In this document: positions 1 through 7,003 of the stretch, piece by piece
Numbering within the stretch: position 1 is the first letter of the stretch
Layout: each line of letters opens with the position of its first letter
DNA from: Endobugula sp047619205
GTDB taxonomy: Bacteria; Pseudomonadota; Gammaproteobacteria; Pseudomonadales; Cellvibrionaceae
Assembly: GCA_047619205.1 (NCBI GenBank)
Contig: JBLHJR010000005.1
Location: 1-64,000, forward strand
Length of the DNA: 64,000 nucleotides
Direction of reading: 5' to 3'
Notes under the pieces: model-generated
Seen by the model: only the letters and a program-made list of their open reading frames with translations
What the model was told of the DNA's origin: nothing
Databases searched by the model: none
Translations under genes and position numbers: made by a program

Positions 1-54
1 ACTGTGGGGCAATCAGCTGAAATCTTAACAACTTCACTTGATTGCGGGAGGCGA

Positions 55-82
55 ATTATACACGCCAACCAATGTTTGTAAA
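55..82 (-). promoter_or_regulatory. Stringent-type sigma70 promoter P3, reading leftwards
   Basis: On the minus strand there is a -35 TTTACA (77-82), a 16-bp spacer and a perfect -10 TATAAT (55-60), followed by a GC-rich start region (TCGCCTCCC). It is the third of three similarly built promoters in the first 450 bases, all pointing out of the window. A 16-bp spacer plus a GC-rich discriminator is typical of rRNA and tRNA promoters under ppGpp control. The transcribed gene lies left of base 1 and is not visible. Confidence 0.6.
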
Positions 83-232
83 CTCTTATTTTCAGTAAAT
101 CGTCATTTAACATGAAATCAATTTACTCAAATCTAACAGCGGCTGATTAGGCCTTTGCTTGACTTCGATAAACATCAAAGCCGAGCAAGATACATTCATT
201 ATCTCTTGCCGTTACCGACAAGCGAGGCGCGC

Positions 233-260
233 ATCATACGCTCCTCAGTGCGTTTGTAAA
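233..260 (-). promoter_or_regulatory. Stringent-type sigma70 promoter P2, reading leftwards
   Basis: Minus strand -35 TTTACA (255-260), 16-bp spacer, -10 TATGAT (233-238), then the GC-rich discriminator GCGCGCC and CTCGCTTGTC, which is almost the same as the sequence after P1. The upstream 40 bases are very A/T rich, as in an UP element. The layout matches P1 and P3, so the three look like one multi-promoter array. Confidence 0.6.
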
Positions 261-410
261 CCCTTAATTTCATTAAACTTTCAATTAAAATTAAGTTTCT
301 TACTATCAGCGAAAACATCTCTTAAAACATTTTCTAAATGCGGTAATAGTATTTCATATTGCCGTATTATCTGACCGCTTCGCTCACCATTCCTGACAAG
401 CGAGGGCGGC

Positions 411-438
411 ATTATACGGACGTTTTCAAAACGCGCAA
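411..438 (-). promoter_or_regulatory. Stringent-type sigma70 promoter P1, reading leftwards
   Basis: Minus strand -35 TTGCGC (433-438), 16-bp spacer, perfect -10 TATAAT (411-416), then the GC-rich discriminator GCCGCCC and CTCGCTTGTC. This is the promoter nearest pssA. No gene is visible between 1 and 616; the region holds only these promoters and A/T-rich spacers. An rRNA or tRNA operon beyond the left edge is the likely target (inference). Confidence 0.6.
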
Positions 439-616
439 CTGTTATTTTGCTTTTGATTAAATAAACTTTATTTAGGCAAACACAGCTGGATCTAAGGGCG
501 TTCCTGCACATAAAAATAGCTTATATGTTGCTCAACCCCAGATCGCAACAACATCACTATCGAACAGGTGCAATAAATCAGAATAGACCAAAAACGAAAC
601 TAATCCAGAAACCTAT

Positions 617-1471
617 CTATTTAGACTTCACTAAAGACACTAGCCATACCGCAGGCCCAGACAAGCTATACAATGAAACTATCAGCAAGAGCATGACAGG
701 AGGGTTGCTGGCAATGACCACAAAAAAGAAAATAACGGCTAGCATAGCGATAAAGGGAACCCTACCTTTAAAGTCCACCCCCTTAAAGCTATTGTATTTA
801 ACATTCGAGACCATCATTAACCCAAGAAAGACCATCCCTATTGCCATCAATACTGCAAACGGAGGAGATATCTCAACATCGTGCCAAAGCCAGACAATAG
901 CAGCAATAACAGCAGCGGCGGCTGGACTAGCTAAGCCAATAAAGAAGCGCTTATCTGTAAACTCGGTTTGCGTATTAAATCTAGCCAAGCGTAGTGCAGT
1001 ACAAGCCACATAAGCAAAAGACGCCGCCCAAGCCAATTTATCTAATGACAACAAGCCCCAATTTAACACCACAATCGCTGGAGCCACACCAAAGGACACC
1101 ATATCCGCCAAACTATCGTACTGGACACCAAAAGCACTCGTCGTATTGGTTAACCTAGCTACACGGCCATCTAAGCCATCGAGAATCATGGCCGCAAATA
1201 TAGCGATGGCAGCAGCTTCAAATTGGCCAGACATACTCACTACGATGGCATAAAAGCCGCTAAATAATGCGCCAGTAGTAAATAAATTGGGCAACAGGTA
1301 TATGCCCTTATGACGGACTTTCTTGCCACCCTCAGAGACCTCTTCAATATGCTCATCTAAAGGCAATAGATCCTCAAGAGAAGCTGATTTTTTTACTTTT
1401 GCCGTCTCTTCCGCAGCCGCATTATCGACCACGTCTAATTTAACTGGCCCCTGTGGTTTTTTCTCTGACAT
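617..1471 (-). CDS. pssA: CDP-diacylglycerol--serine O-phosphatidyltransferase
   Basis: Integral membrane enzyme that joins CDP-diacylglycerol and serine to give phosphatidylserine, the precursor of phosphatidylethanolamine. The CDP-alcohol phosphotransferase signature is clear around residues 100-125: DG-x2-GR followed by G and two Asp residues (DGLDGR and YDSLAD). Several hydrophobic segments follow, and a charged 60-residue N-terminal tail precedes them. The ATG at 1471 (MSEKKPQ) is preferred over an in-frame TTG at 1483 because GGGG lies just upstream. In Pseudomonas-type genomes this gene follows ilvC. Here ilvC is missing and the divergent neighbour is ilvY. Confidence 0.93.
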   Translation of the reverse strand: MSEKKPQGPVKLDVVDNAAAEETAKVKKSASLEDLLPLDEHIEEVSEGGKKVRHKGIYLLPNLFTTGALFSGFYAIVVSMSGQFEAAAIAIFAAMILDGLDGRVARLTNTTSAFGVQYDSLADMVSFGVAPAIVVLNWGLLSLDKLAWAASFAYVACTALRLARFNTQTEFTDKRFFIGLASPAAAAVIAAIVWLWHDVEISPPFAVLMAIGMVFLGLMMVSNVKYNSFKGVDFKGRVPFIAMLAVIFFFVVIASNPPVMLLLIVSLYSLSGPAVWLVSLVKSK

Positions 1472-1641
1472 CTTTAGCCCCAATGATGAACGTGCATTGC
1501 CTCAATGATACCGACTATCGCTACAAAACAAAAATGATTAGGCATAAAATGATGCGGGAATGATAAGGAATGCTTACTATTGCGTAAAATGATATATTAG
1601 CTAAACACTATTCCAAAAAATGAAATGCCGAGTTTCAACTT

Positions 1642-2496
1642 ATGGACAACCGCAGCCTTAAGCTTTTTTTGCATCTTTGCGATACCCTACATTTTGGTCG
1701 CACTAGTCAAGCAATGCATATCAGCCCTTCAGCATTAACACGCAACATTCAACAGCTAGAAGAATCTCTCGGTTCAGTACTCTTCGAACGCGATAACCGT
1801 TCAGTCAAGCTGACTAAAGAAGGCCAGCTCTTTCAGAAATATGCAAAAGAATCACTGGGCTTATGGCAAAAATTTAAACAATCGCTAATGGCAGAAACCC
1901 AAGAGCTGCAAGGCGAACTCAGTATTTACTGCTCAGTTACCGCCAGCTATAGCTTTTTACACACCATTCTTAGCGACTTTCGTAAAGCCCACCCCAAGAT
2001 TGCGATCACCTTACGCACCGGCGACTCTGAAGATGCACTAAAGAATATATTAGAAGATGACGACGATCTCGCTATCGGTGCTCGCCCCGACAAATTACCG
2101 AGCAAACTGGATTTCAAACGTATCGCCACCTCTCCCTTAATCATGATTGCGCCACTCAATGAGAATAGAAAAAATGCATGGGAAGTCGCTCCACTGATCC
2201 TATCCGAAAAAGGCTTGGTAAGAAAACGGGTCGACGCATGGTTTCAACAGAAAAACATTAAGCCCACTATTTATGCGCAAGTATCAGGAAATGAGGCAAT
2301 CGTCAGCTTAGTGAGCTTGGGGTTTGGTATTGGCGTGGTGCCTAAAATCGTTTTAGACAATAGCCCCCTAGCCAATCAAGTAAAAGAAGTGAGCCATAAA
2401 CCTCAACTAGCGCCTATTGATGTCGGTTTATGTGCGCAGAAAAAGCGCTTACAAAACCCTGTTGTTCACGCTTTGTGGGATTCATTAACCACATAA
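1642..2496 (+). CDS. ilvY: LysR-type activator of isoleucine-valine synthesis, IlvY
   Basis: LysR-family regulator, 284 residues. The N-terminal winged HTH (about residues 3-60) has the IlvY pattern FLHLCDTLHFGRTSQAMHIS and SPSALTRNIQQLE. The effector domain ends with VGLCAQKKRL, also characteristic of IlvY. In enterobacteria and pseudomonads IlvY binds acetohydroxy acids and activates the divergent ilvC. Here the divergent gene is pssA, with no ilvC between, so its usual target has been moved or lost. It is convergent with tilS, only 18 bp apart. Identification rests on whole-length resemblance to E. coli IlvY as I remember it. Confidence 0.88.
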   Translation: MDNRSLKLFLHLCDTLHFGRTSQAMHISPSALTRNIQQLEESLGSVLFERDNRSVKLTKEGQLFQKYAKESLGLWQKFKQSLMAETQELQGELSIYCSVTASYSFLHTILSDFRKAHPKIAITLRTGDSEDALKNILEDDDDLAIGARPDKLPSKLDFKRIATSPLIMIAPLNENRKNAWEVAPLILSEKGLVRKRVDAWFQQKNIKPTIYAQVSGNEAIVSLVSLGFGIGVVPKIVLDNSPLANQVKEVSHKPQLAPIDVGLCAQKKRLQNPVVHALWDSLTT

Positions 2497-2514
2497 AGAT
2501 TTAAGCATTGGAGC

Positions 2515-3864
2515 TTACACACACCCCCAACGAAACAATACCGATGCCTCAGTATCTTCCGTCTCATAGCCCTTATTCACCCACAAATCCCCCACTGCCA
2601 CCAGATCATCGCCACAATAAATTAATGGCACACGATCTCTCAGCCAAGTTTCCAAGCCGTACTCTTGCAGTAGTTTTTTGACCGTTTGAGAATGTTGCCT
2701 CTGCGATGGAGTACTACGCTCGCCGCCTTGACGCCAACGTATTTGATACGCTTGCTGCTTCAGCACCAAGCCACTATTGGTCTCCGCCGTATTGACCAAC
2801 TGGAGCAGCCCTGCATCGCCCAATGGTAACGACTCCAGACAGTCCCACTCGACAATAAGCTCTGCAGCAGTAAATTTTGACAAGGCGGGCATCAAATACA
2901 AGCGTCCAGCAAATTGCCGTAATTCTCTATTCGCCCACGACACACAGGCGGAACTTAGTAAGGCACTGCGACTAAAAAATTGCTGTTCAATTTGCGCCAG
3001 CTGATCGGCATCGGGTAATGGATATGCCACCGACTCACACCAATAACGCAAAAAGTTCATTTTTCGTACATGTGACAACTGGTTTAGTTTTTTAAAGTCT
3101 ACGCTAAAACCCACACGCGCGGCTTGCGCATCCAGCGCCAACAAATCTTCTGCTGCCACTTCATTAAGCAGGGTATTTGCCTGCTGCATTCTTGCCGAAG
3201 TCTTTAGTAATTGCGCATCTAACGCCGGCCAACGCGTACGCAATAGAGGCACAATACGGTTACGCAGGTAGTTACGATCATAATCATCCTGCGCGTTACT
3301 CTCATCATCAACCCATTGCAGTTGATGTTGTTGCGCATAGGATTGAATATCTGCTTTAGTGACGGTTAACAAAGGGCGTAATAAATTGCCTCGACCAATC
3401 GCCCGGGACTCCGGCATCGCCATCAAACCACGTACACCCGCTCCGCGAAACAAGCGTAATAATAACGTTTCCGCTTGGTCTTGCTGATGATGCCCAAACA
3501 ACAAAGCATCATCTTCCTGTAGGAAATTTTCGAATACTGCATATCGCGCTTCACGCGCTGCCGCTTCGGCACCTTTCCCCGCTAGTTGTACCGCTACGCT
3601 TTTAGTGAAAAACTCCACGCCCAATGTCGTAGCGACCTGTTCGCAGTGCTGCTGCCAATCGGCGGCATCAACAGATAATTGATGATTAATATGTAAGGCT
3701 ACAACCACTAAAGGCTGGGCTGACCGCCGATTACACTCGGCAAGGGCATGCAACAACACCGTTGAATCAATGCCACCACTATAAGCCACCACCCAACGTT
3801 TAACGGACTTGGGCAGTGGTGACATTTTTTCGGTAATATGCGCTAAAATAGAATGATCTGACAC
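2515..3864 (-). CDS. tilS: tRNA(Ile)-lysidine synthase
   Basis: Cytoplasmic ATP-dependent enzyme that converts the wobble C34 of tRNA-Ile(CAU) to lysidine, so that the tRNA reads AUA and is charged with isoleucine. The N-type ATP pyrophosphatase P-loop SGGIDST lies at about residues 30-36, followed by HHQQDQAETLLLRLFRGAG, the conserved TilS block. The C-terminal half fits the TilS substrate-binding and C-terminal domains. The length, 449 residues, is normal. It is transcribed divergently from the S9 peptidase; the spacer holds a 12-bp tandem repeat. Confidence 0.93.
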   Translation of the reverse strand: MSDHSILAHITEKMSPLPKSVKRWVVAYSGGIDSTVLLHALAECNRRSAQPLVVVALHINHQLSVDAADWQQHCEQVATTLGVEFFTKSVAVQLAGKGAEAAAREARYAVFENFLQEDDALLFGHHQQDQAETLLLRLFRGAGVRGLMAMPESRAIGRGNLLRPLLTVTKADIQSYAQQHQLQWVDDESNAQDDYDRNYLRNRIVPLLRTRWPALDAQLLKTSARMQQANTLLNEVAAEDLLALDAQAARVGFSVDFKKLNQLSHVRKMNFLRYWCESVAYPLPDADQLAQIEQQFFSRSALLSSACVSWANRELRQFAGRLYLMPALSKFTAAELIVEWDCLESLPLGDAGLLQLVNTAETNSGLVLKQQAYQIRWRQGGERSTPSQRQHSQTVKKLLQEYGLETWLRDRVPLIYCGDDLVAVGDLWVNKGYETEDTEASVLFRWGCV

Positions 3865-3880
3865 TAGTTATCTCAGTAAT

Positions 3881-3913
3881 AACAATTAGTACAACAATTA
3901 GTACAACAATTAG
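3881..3913. repeat. Short tandem repeat, 12-bp unit, 2.75 copies
   Basis: The unit AACAATTAGTAC occurs twice exactly and then for nine further bases. It lies in the 70-bp divergent spacer between tilS and the S9 peptidase, so copy-number change would alter promoter spacing for one or both genes. No function can be read from it. Confidence 0.85.
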
Positions 3914-3934
3914 AAGGCAATTCTACGGTAAACC

Positions 3935-6169
3935 ATGTCTAAAACCTATCCTCCTAAGGCGAACACTGCAGATACAGATTCTGCTAACGTTAACTTTCCT
4001 AATGCAGACTCTTCTACCAAACGGGGTAACCCCGCTTATGGTGCTTGGCCATCGGATATTACTAGCGATTTACTAACCGCTAATACGGTGCGCTTATCCG
4101 AGCCTCAACTAGATAACGGCCACTGTTATTGGTTAGAGCAACGCCCCGAAGAGAAAGGCCGTAGTGTCGTGGTTTGCCAAGCCATGAAAAATGGCATCAA
4201 AGGCCAGTATTATGACGTCACCCCCCAGTCTATTCATGTTCGCACTAAAGCGCACGAATATGGTGGTGGCAGCTACCTAGTTAGCCAAAATACTCTTTAT
4301 TTTGTGAATGCGGCGGACCAACGTGTCTACAGTATGCCCGTTGATCAATCTAGTGCGCCCATGCCACTATCCCCTGAGCCATCATCCGAAAGCTATTATT
4401 ATTACGCAGACTTTTTTATTGATCATAGCCGCCAACAGTTGATCTGCGTCTGTGAAATACATCGTGATTCATCTACCTCTACACCAATCTCTACACCATC
4501 GGCAGCCGCAGAAGAACTGCAACCATCAACACCTCCCGAAGCAGAAAATAATATCGTCAGCTTACGACTTGATGGCTCTTCCACCATTGGCTTTAATGTA
4601 TTGGTCTTTGGCAATGATTTTTATTCCAATCCCAGCGTCTCGTACGATGGCGAAAAACTCGCATGGCTCACATGGAATCACCCCCATATGCCTTGGGACA
4701 ATAGTGAATGCTGGATTGCCGACTTCAATCACTTTGGCATGTTACACAAACACCGCAAGGTAGCTGGTGGCCTAGGAGGAGCAGCCGCCGGCAACACTCT
4801 AGATAAAGGCGAATCCATTTTTCAACCACAGTGGACACCCACTGACGATTTATTATTCGTCTCCGACCGTAATAATTGGTGGAACCTCTATTCCTACAAT
4901 ACCTATAACAAATACACTGAAGTGCTAGTAGACATGCCCGCAGAGTTTGCCACCCCACAGTGGGTTTTTGGGATGTCGACCTACGGCTTTCTCAATAGCT
5001 ACACTTTATTTTGCAGCTATACTAGTAATGGCCAATGGCATCTAGCGACCATTGATTTGATGTCTCATAGCTTTACTAGCGTAGAGACACCCTTCACACA
5101 AATAGAAGGCATTAGCTGCCAAGATGACGACGATACCGCCTTATTTATTGGTGCGAGCCCGTCATCAGTAGCTGACATTATTCGCTGGAAAAAAGACGGC
5201 TGGGACTCTATTGCCAGCAGCAGTAAGTTAGCAGTAGCAGAAGATAGCATCTCCATACCCCAAGCTATTACTTTTAAAAATTCCGCGCAAGCCGAGGTGT
5301 ACGGTTTTTTTTATCCACCCAAAAACCCTCGCGTCGACACACCCACTGCCGGCTCAGAACCTGTTGACCTAACATCCGTCGACATGGGCACCACAGAAAA
5401 GCCACCATTAATTGTGATGTGTCATGGCGGACCTACTGGCGCCAGCAGTTCGGCCTTAAACCTCAAAACGCAATACTGGACTAGCCGAGGTTTTGCCGTC
5501 TTTGATATTAATTACAGTGGCAGCACAGGTTATGGTCGCGACTATCGCCGACGCTTATATTCTCAATGGGGAGTCGTGGATGTCGATGACCTATGCGCTG
5601 GCGCTCATTATCTAGTTGAAAAAGGCCTAGTCGACGCTAAAAAAATCGCCATTCGTGGCAGCAGCGCTGGCGGTTACTCGGTATTAGCGGCACTCACCTT
5701 CAAGGATACCTTTAAAGCCGGAGCCAGCTTATATGGTATTGGCGACTTATCCGCACTAGTGAGTGACACCCATAAATTTGAATCACGCTACTGCGACCAA
5801 TTAATTGGCGAGTACCCTAAAGAGCAAGCACTCTACCAACAACGTTCTCCTATTCACTCGATCGAACAACTGAACTGTCCGGTTATTTTTTTACAGGGTC
5901 TTGAAGATAAAGTCGTACCTCCCAACCAAGCCGAGATGATGGTTGAAGCCTTAAATAACAAAGACATCCCCGTAGCTCACGTCACCTTTAAGAATGAGGG
6001 CCACGGTTTTCGACAAGCAGAGAACATCCGCTACGCTATCGATGTGGAATATGCCTTTTATGCCGACATCTTTGGCTTTACTCCCGCTGAAACATTACCT
6101 GCTGTGCCCTTTATAAAACCTTTTATAAAACAAACCACCGTACAAAAAAACCAAAGCGATCATAACTAA
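3935..6169 (+). CDS. S9-family prolyl oligopeptidase-like serine peptidase
   Basis: A 744-residue protein with an N-terminal beta-propeller-like region and a C-terminal alpha/beta-hydrolase domain. The nucleophile motif GSSAGGYS lies near residue 573, the acid near LEDKVVPP and the His in NEGHGF near residue 690. VMCHGGPTG and the NYSGSTGYGR block upstream are typical of dipeptidyl-aminopeptidase/acylaminoacyl-peptidase enzymes. No signal peptide is seen, so it is likely cytoplasmic and degrades peptides. Two low-complexity Ser/Thr/Pro insertions, near residues 182-205 and 478-495, interrupt the fold and look lineage-specific. The stop overlaps the ATG of a broken greB (TAATG), suggesting a former operon. 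Confidence 0.85.
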   Translation: MSKTYPPKANTADTDSANVNFPNADSSTKRGNPAYGAWPSDITSDLLTANTVRLSEPQLDNGHCYWLEQRPEEKGRSVVVCQAMKNGIKGQYYDVTPQSIHVRTKAHEYGGGSYLVSQNTLYFVNAADQRVYSMPVDQSSAPMPLSPEPSSESYYYYADFFIDHSRQQLICVCEIHRDSSTSTPISTPSAAAEELQPSTPPEAENNIVSLRLDGSSTIGFNVLVFGNDFYSNPSVSYDGEKLAWLTWNHPHMPWDNSECWIADFNHFGMLHKHRKVAGGLGGAAAGNTLDKGESIFQPQWTPTDDLLFVSDRNNWWNLYSYNTYNKYTEVLVDMPAEFATPQWVFGMSTYGFLNSYTLFCSYTSNGQWHLATIDLMSHSFTSVETPFTQIEGISCQDDDDTALFIGASPSSVADIIRWKKDGWDSIASSSKLAVAEDSISIPQAITFKNSAQAEVYGFFYPPKNPRVDTPTAGSEPVDLTSVDMGTTEKPPLIVMCHGGPTGASSSALNLKTQYWTSRGFAVFDINYSGSTGYGRDYRRRLYSQWGVVDVDDLCAGAHYLVEKGLVDAKKIAIRGSSAGGYSVLAALTFKDTFKAGASLYGIGDLSALVSDTHKFESRYCDQLIGEYPKEQALYQQRSPIHSIEQLNCPVIFLQGLEDKVVPPNQAEMMVEALNNKDIPVAHVTFKNEGHGFRQAENIRYAIDVEYAFYADIFGFTPAETLPAVPFIKPFIKQTTVQKNQSDHN

Positions 6170-6346
6170 TGGGACGCTGGCGGCCACCTAGAGAAGAAAG
6201 CTCTCCCTATATTACCCCTGAAGGTGCGGCGATCTATAGAAGCAGAATGAAAACAGCGTTGGAAAGTAGAGCGCCCCATCGTTACTGATACAGTACACGA
6301 GGCGGAAAAAAATGGAGCTCGATCAGAAAATGGCGATTACAACTAA
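6169..6346 (+). pseudogene. greB: greB relic, N-terminal half (frameshifted)
   Basis: Reads MGRWRPPREESSPYITPEG in one frame. After a one-base shift near 6260 it continues WKVERPIVTDTVHEAEKNG and RSENGDYN, then a stop. This is the N-terminal coiled-coil of the long-N-terminus GreB subtype found in pseudomonads. GreB rescues backtracked RNA polymerase by stimulating transcript cleavage. The matching C-terminal half lies 19.7 kb away at 26010-26287 on the same strand; only about 13-20 codons are missing between the halves. The start overlaps the stop of the S9 peptidase gene. Confidence 0.85.
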
Positions 6347-6396
6347 GAACCCCACGCCTCATACTATTTACTTTACGCTATTGTTTTTACTGACTT

Positions 6397-6436
6397 AAAA
6401 AATAGTACCCATACTAGTATGGATATACTATTTTTC
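6397..6436. terminator. Bidirectional intrinsic terminator between greB relic and intact greB
   Basis: An inverted repeat with arms AATAGTA and TACTATT encloses the inner palindrome CCATAC-TA-GTATGG. A runs lie on the left and T runs on the right, so it can stop transcription from either side. It overlaps the stop codon of the intact greB on the minus strand. Confidence 0.6.
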
Positions 6437-6901
6437 ATAATCGATTGAATTAATAGACCAAATGACGACGCCGGCTTCAGTCTTCACCATGCCTTCGTCG
6501 CCCACTTCTTTTTTTAACAACGCTCTCGCCATTGGCGTATCGATAGAGATGTAATCTTTTCGATCAAAAATCTCATCATAACCCACTATCCGAAATGTAA
6601 GTATCTTACCCTCATCATTCTCCACTTCTACCCATGCACCAAAAAAAACTTTTCCGTCTTGGTCGGAGTGGTATTCAATCACCTTTAAATTTTCTATGCA
6701 TTTCCGCAAATAGCGTACTCGACGGTCTATTTCACGCAATCGTTTTTTGTTGTACTGGTAATCTGCGTTCTCGCTTCGATCACCAAGACTAGCCGCCCAA
6801 GACACTATCTTAGTGACCGCTGGGCGTTCAACACGCCAGAGCTTATCCAGCTCCAGCTTAAGGTCTTCGCGACCTTGTTTTGTTATTAATGGAGTTCTCA
6901 T
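6428..6901 (-). CDS. greB: Transcription elongation factor GreB (intact, enterobacterial subtype)
   Basis: Full-length 157-residue GreB. The N-terminal coiled-coil carries LGDRSENADYQYNKKRLREI, with the acidic tip residues needed for transcript cleavage in the RNA polymerase secondary channel. The C-terminal FKBP-like domain includes KVFFGAWVEVENDEG and VGYDEIF. It starts MRTPLIT, like E. coli GreB, not like the MGRWRPP subtype of the adjacent relic, so it is not a copy of the broken gene. It lies 100 bp downstream of the defence locus on the same strand, and the A/T-rich spacer offers its own promoter (TTGATA with a TATTAA-type -10). It probably supplies the GreB activity lost when the relic was split. 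Confidence 0.93.
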   Translation of the reverse strand: MRTPLITKQGREDLKLELDKLWRVERPAVTKIVSWAASLGDRSENADYQYNKKRLREIDRRVRYLRKCIENLKVIEYHSDQDGKVFFGAWVEVENDEGKILTFRIVGYDEIFDRKDYISIDTPMARALLKKEVGDEGMVKTEAGVVIWSINSIDYEK

Positions 6902-7003
6902 TTGGGGATATTTCCATATTTAATAAATTGGCTCAACATACAAGTATCAACGACCCTCTCTATTAAAATACTTTTTAAATTAATATTTATATTCTTGCTT
7001 AAT

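Noticed and set aside
525..1013. A 162-codon plus-strand frame opposite pssA
   Set aside because: It is antisense to the conserved pssA coding region and has no family features.
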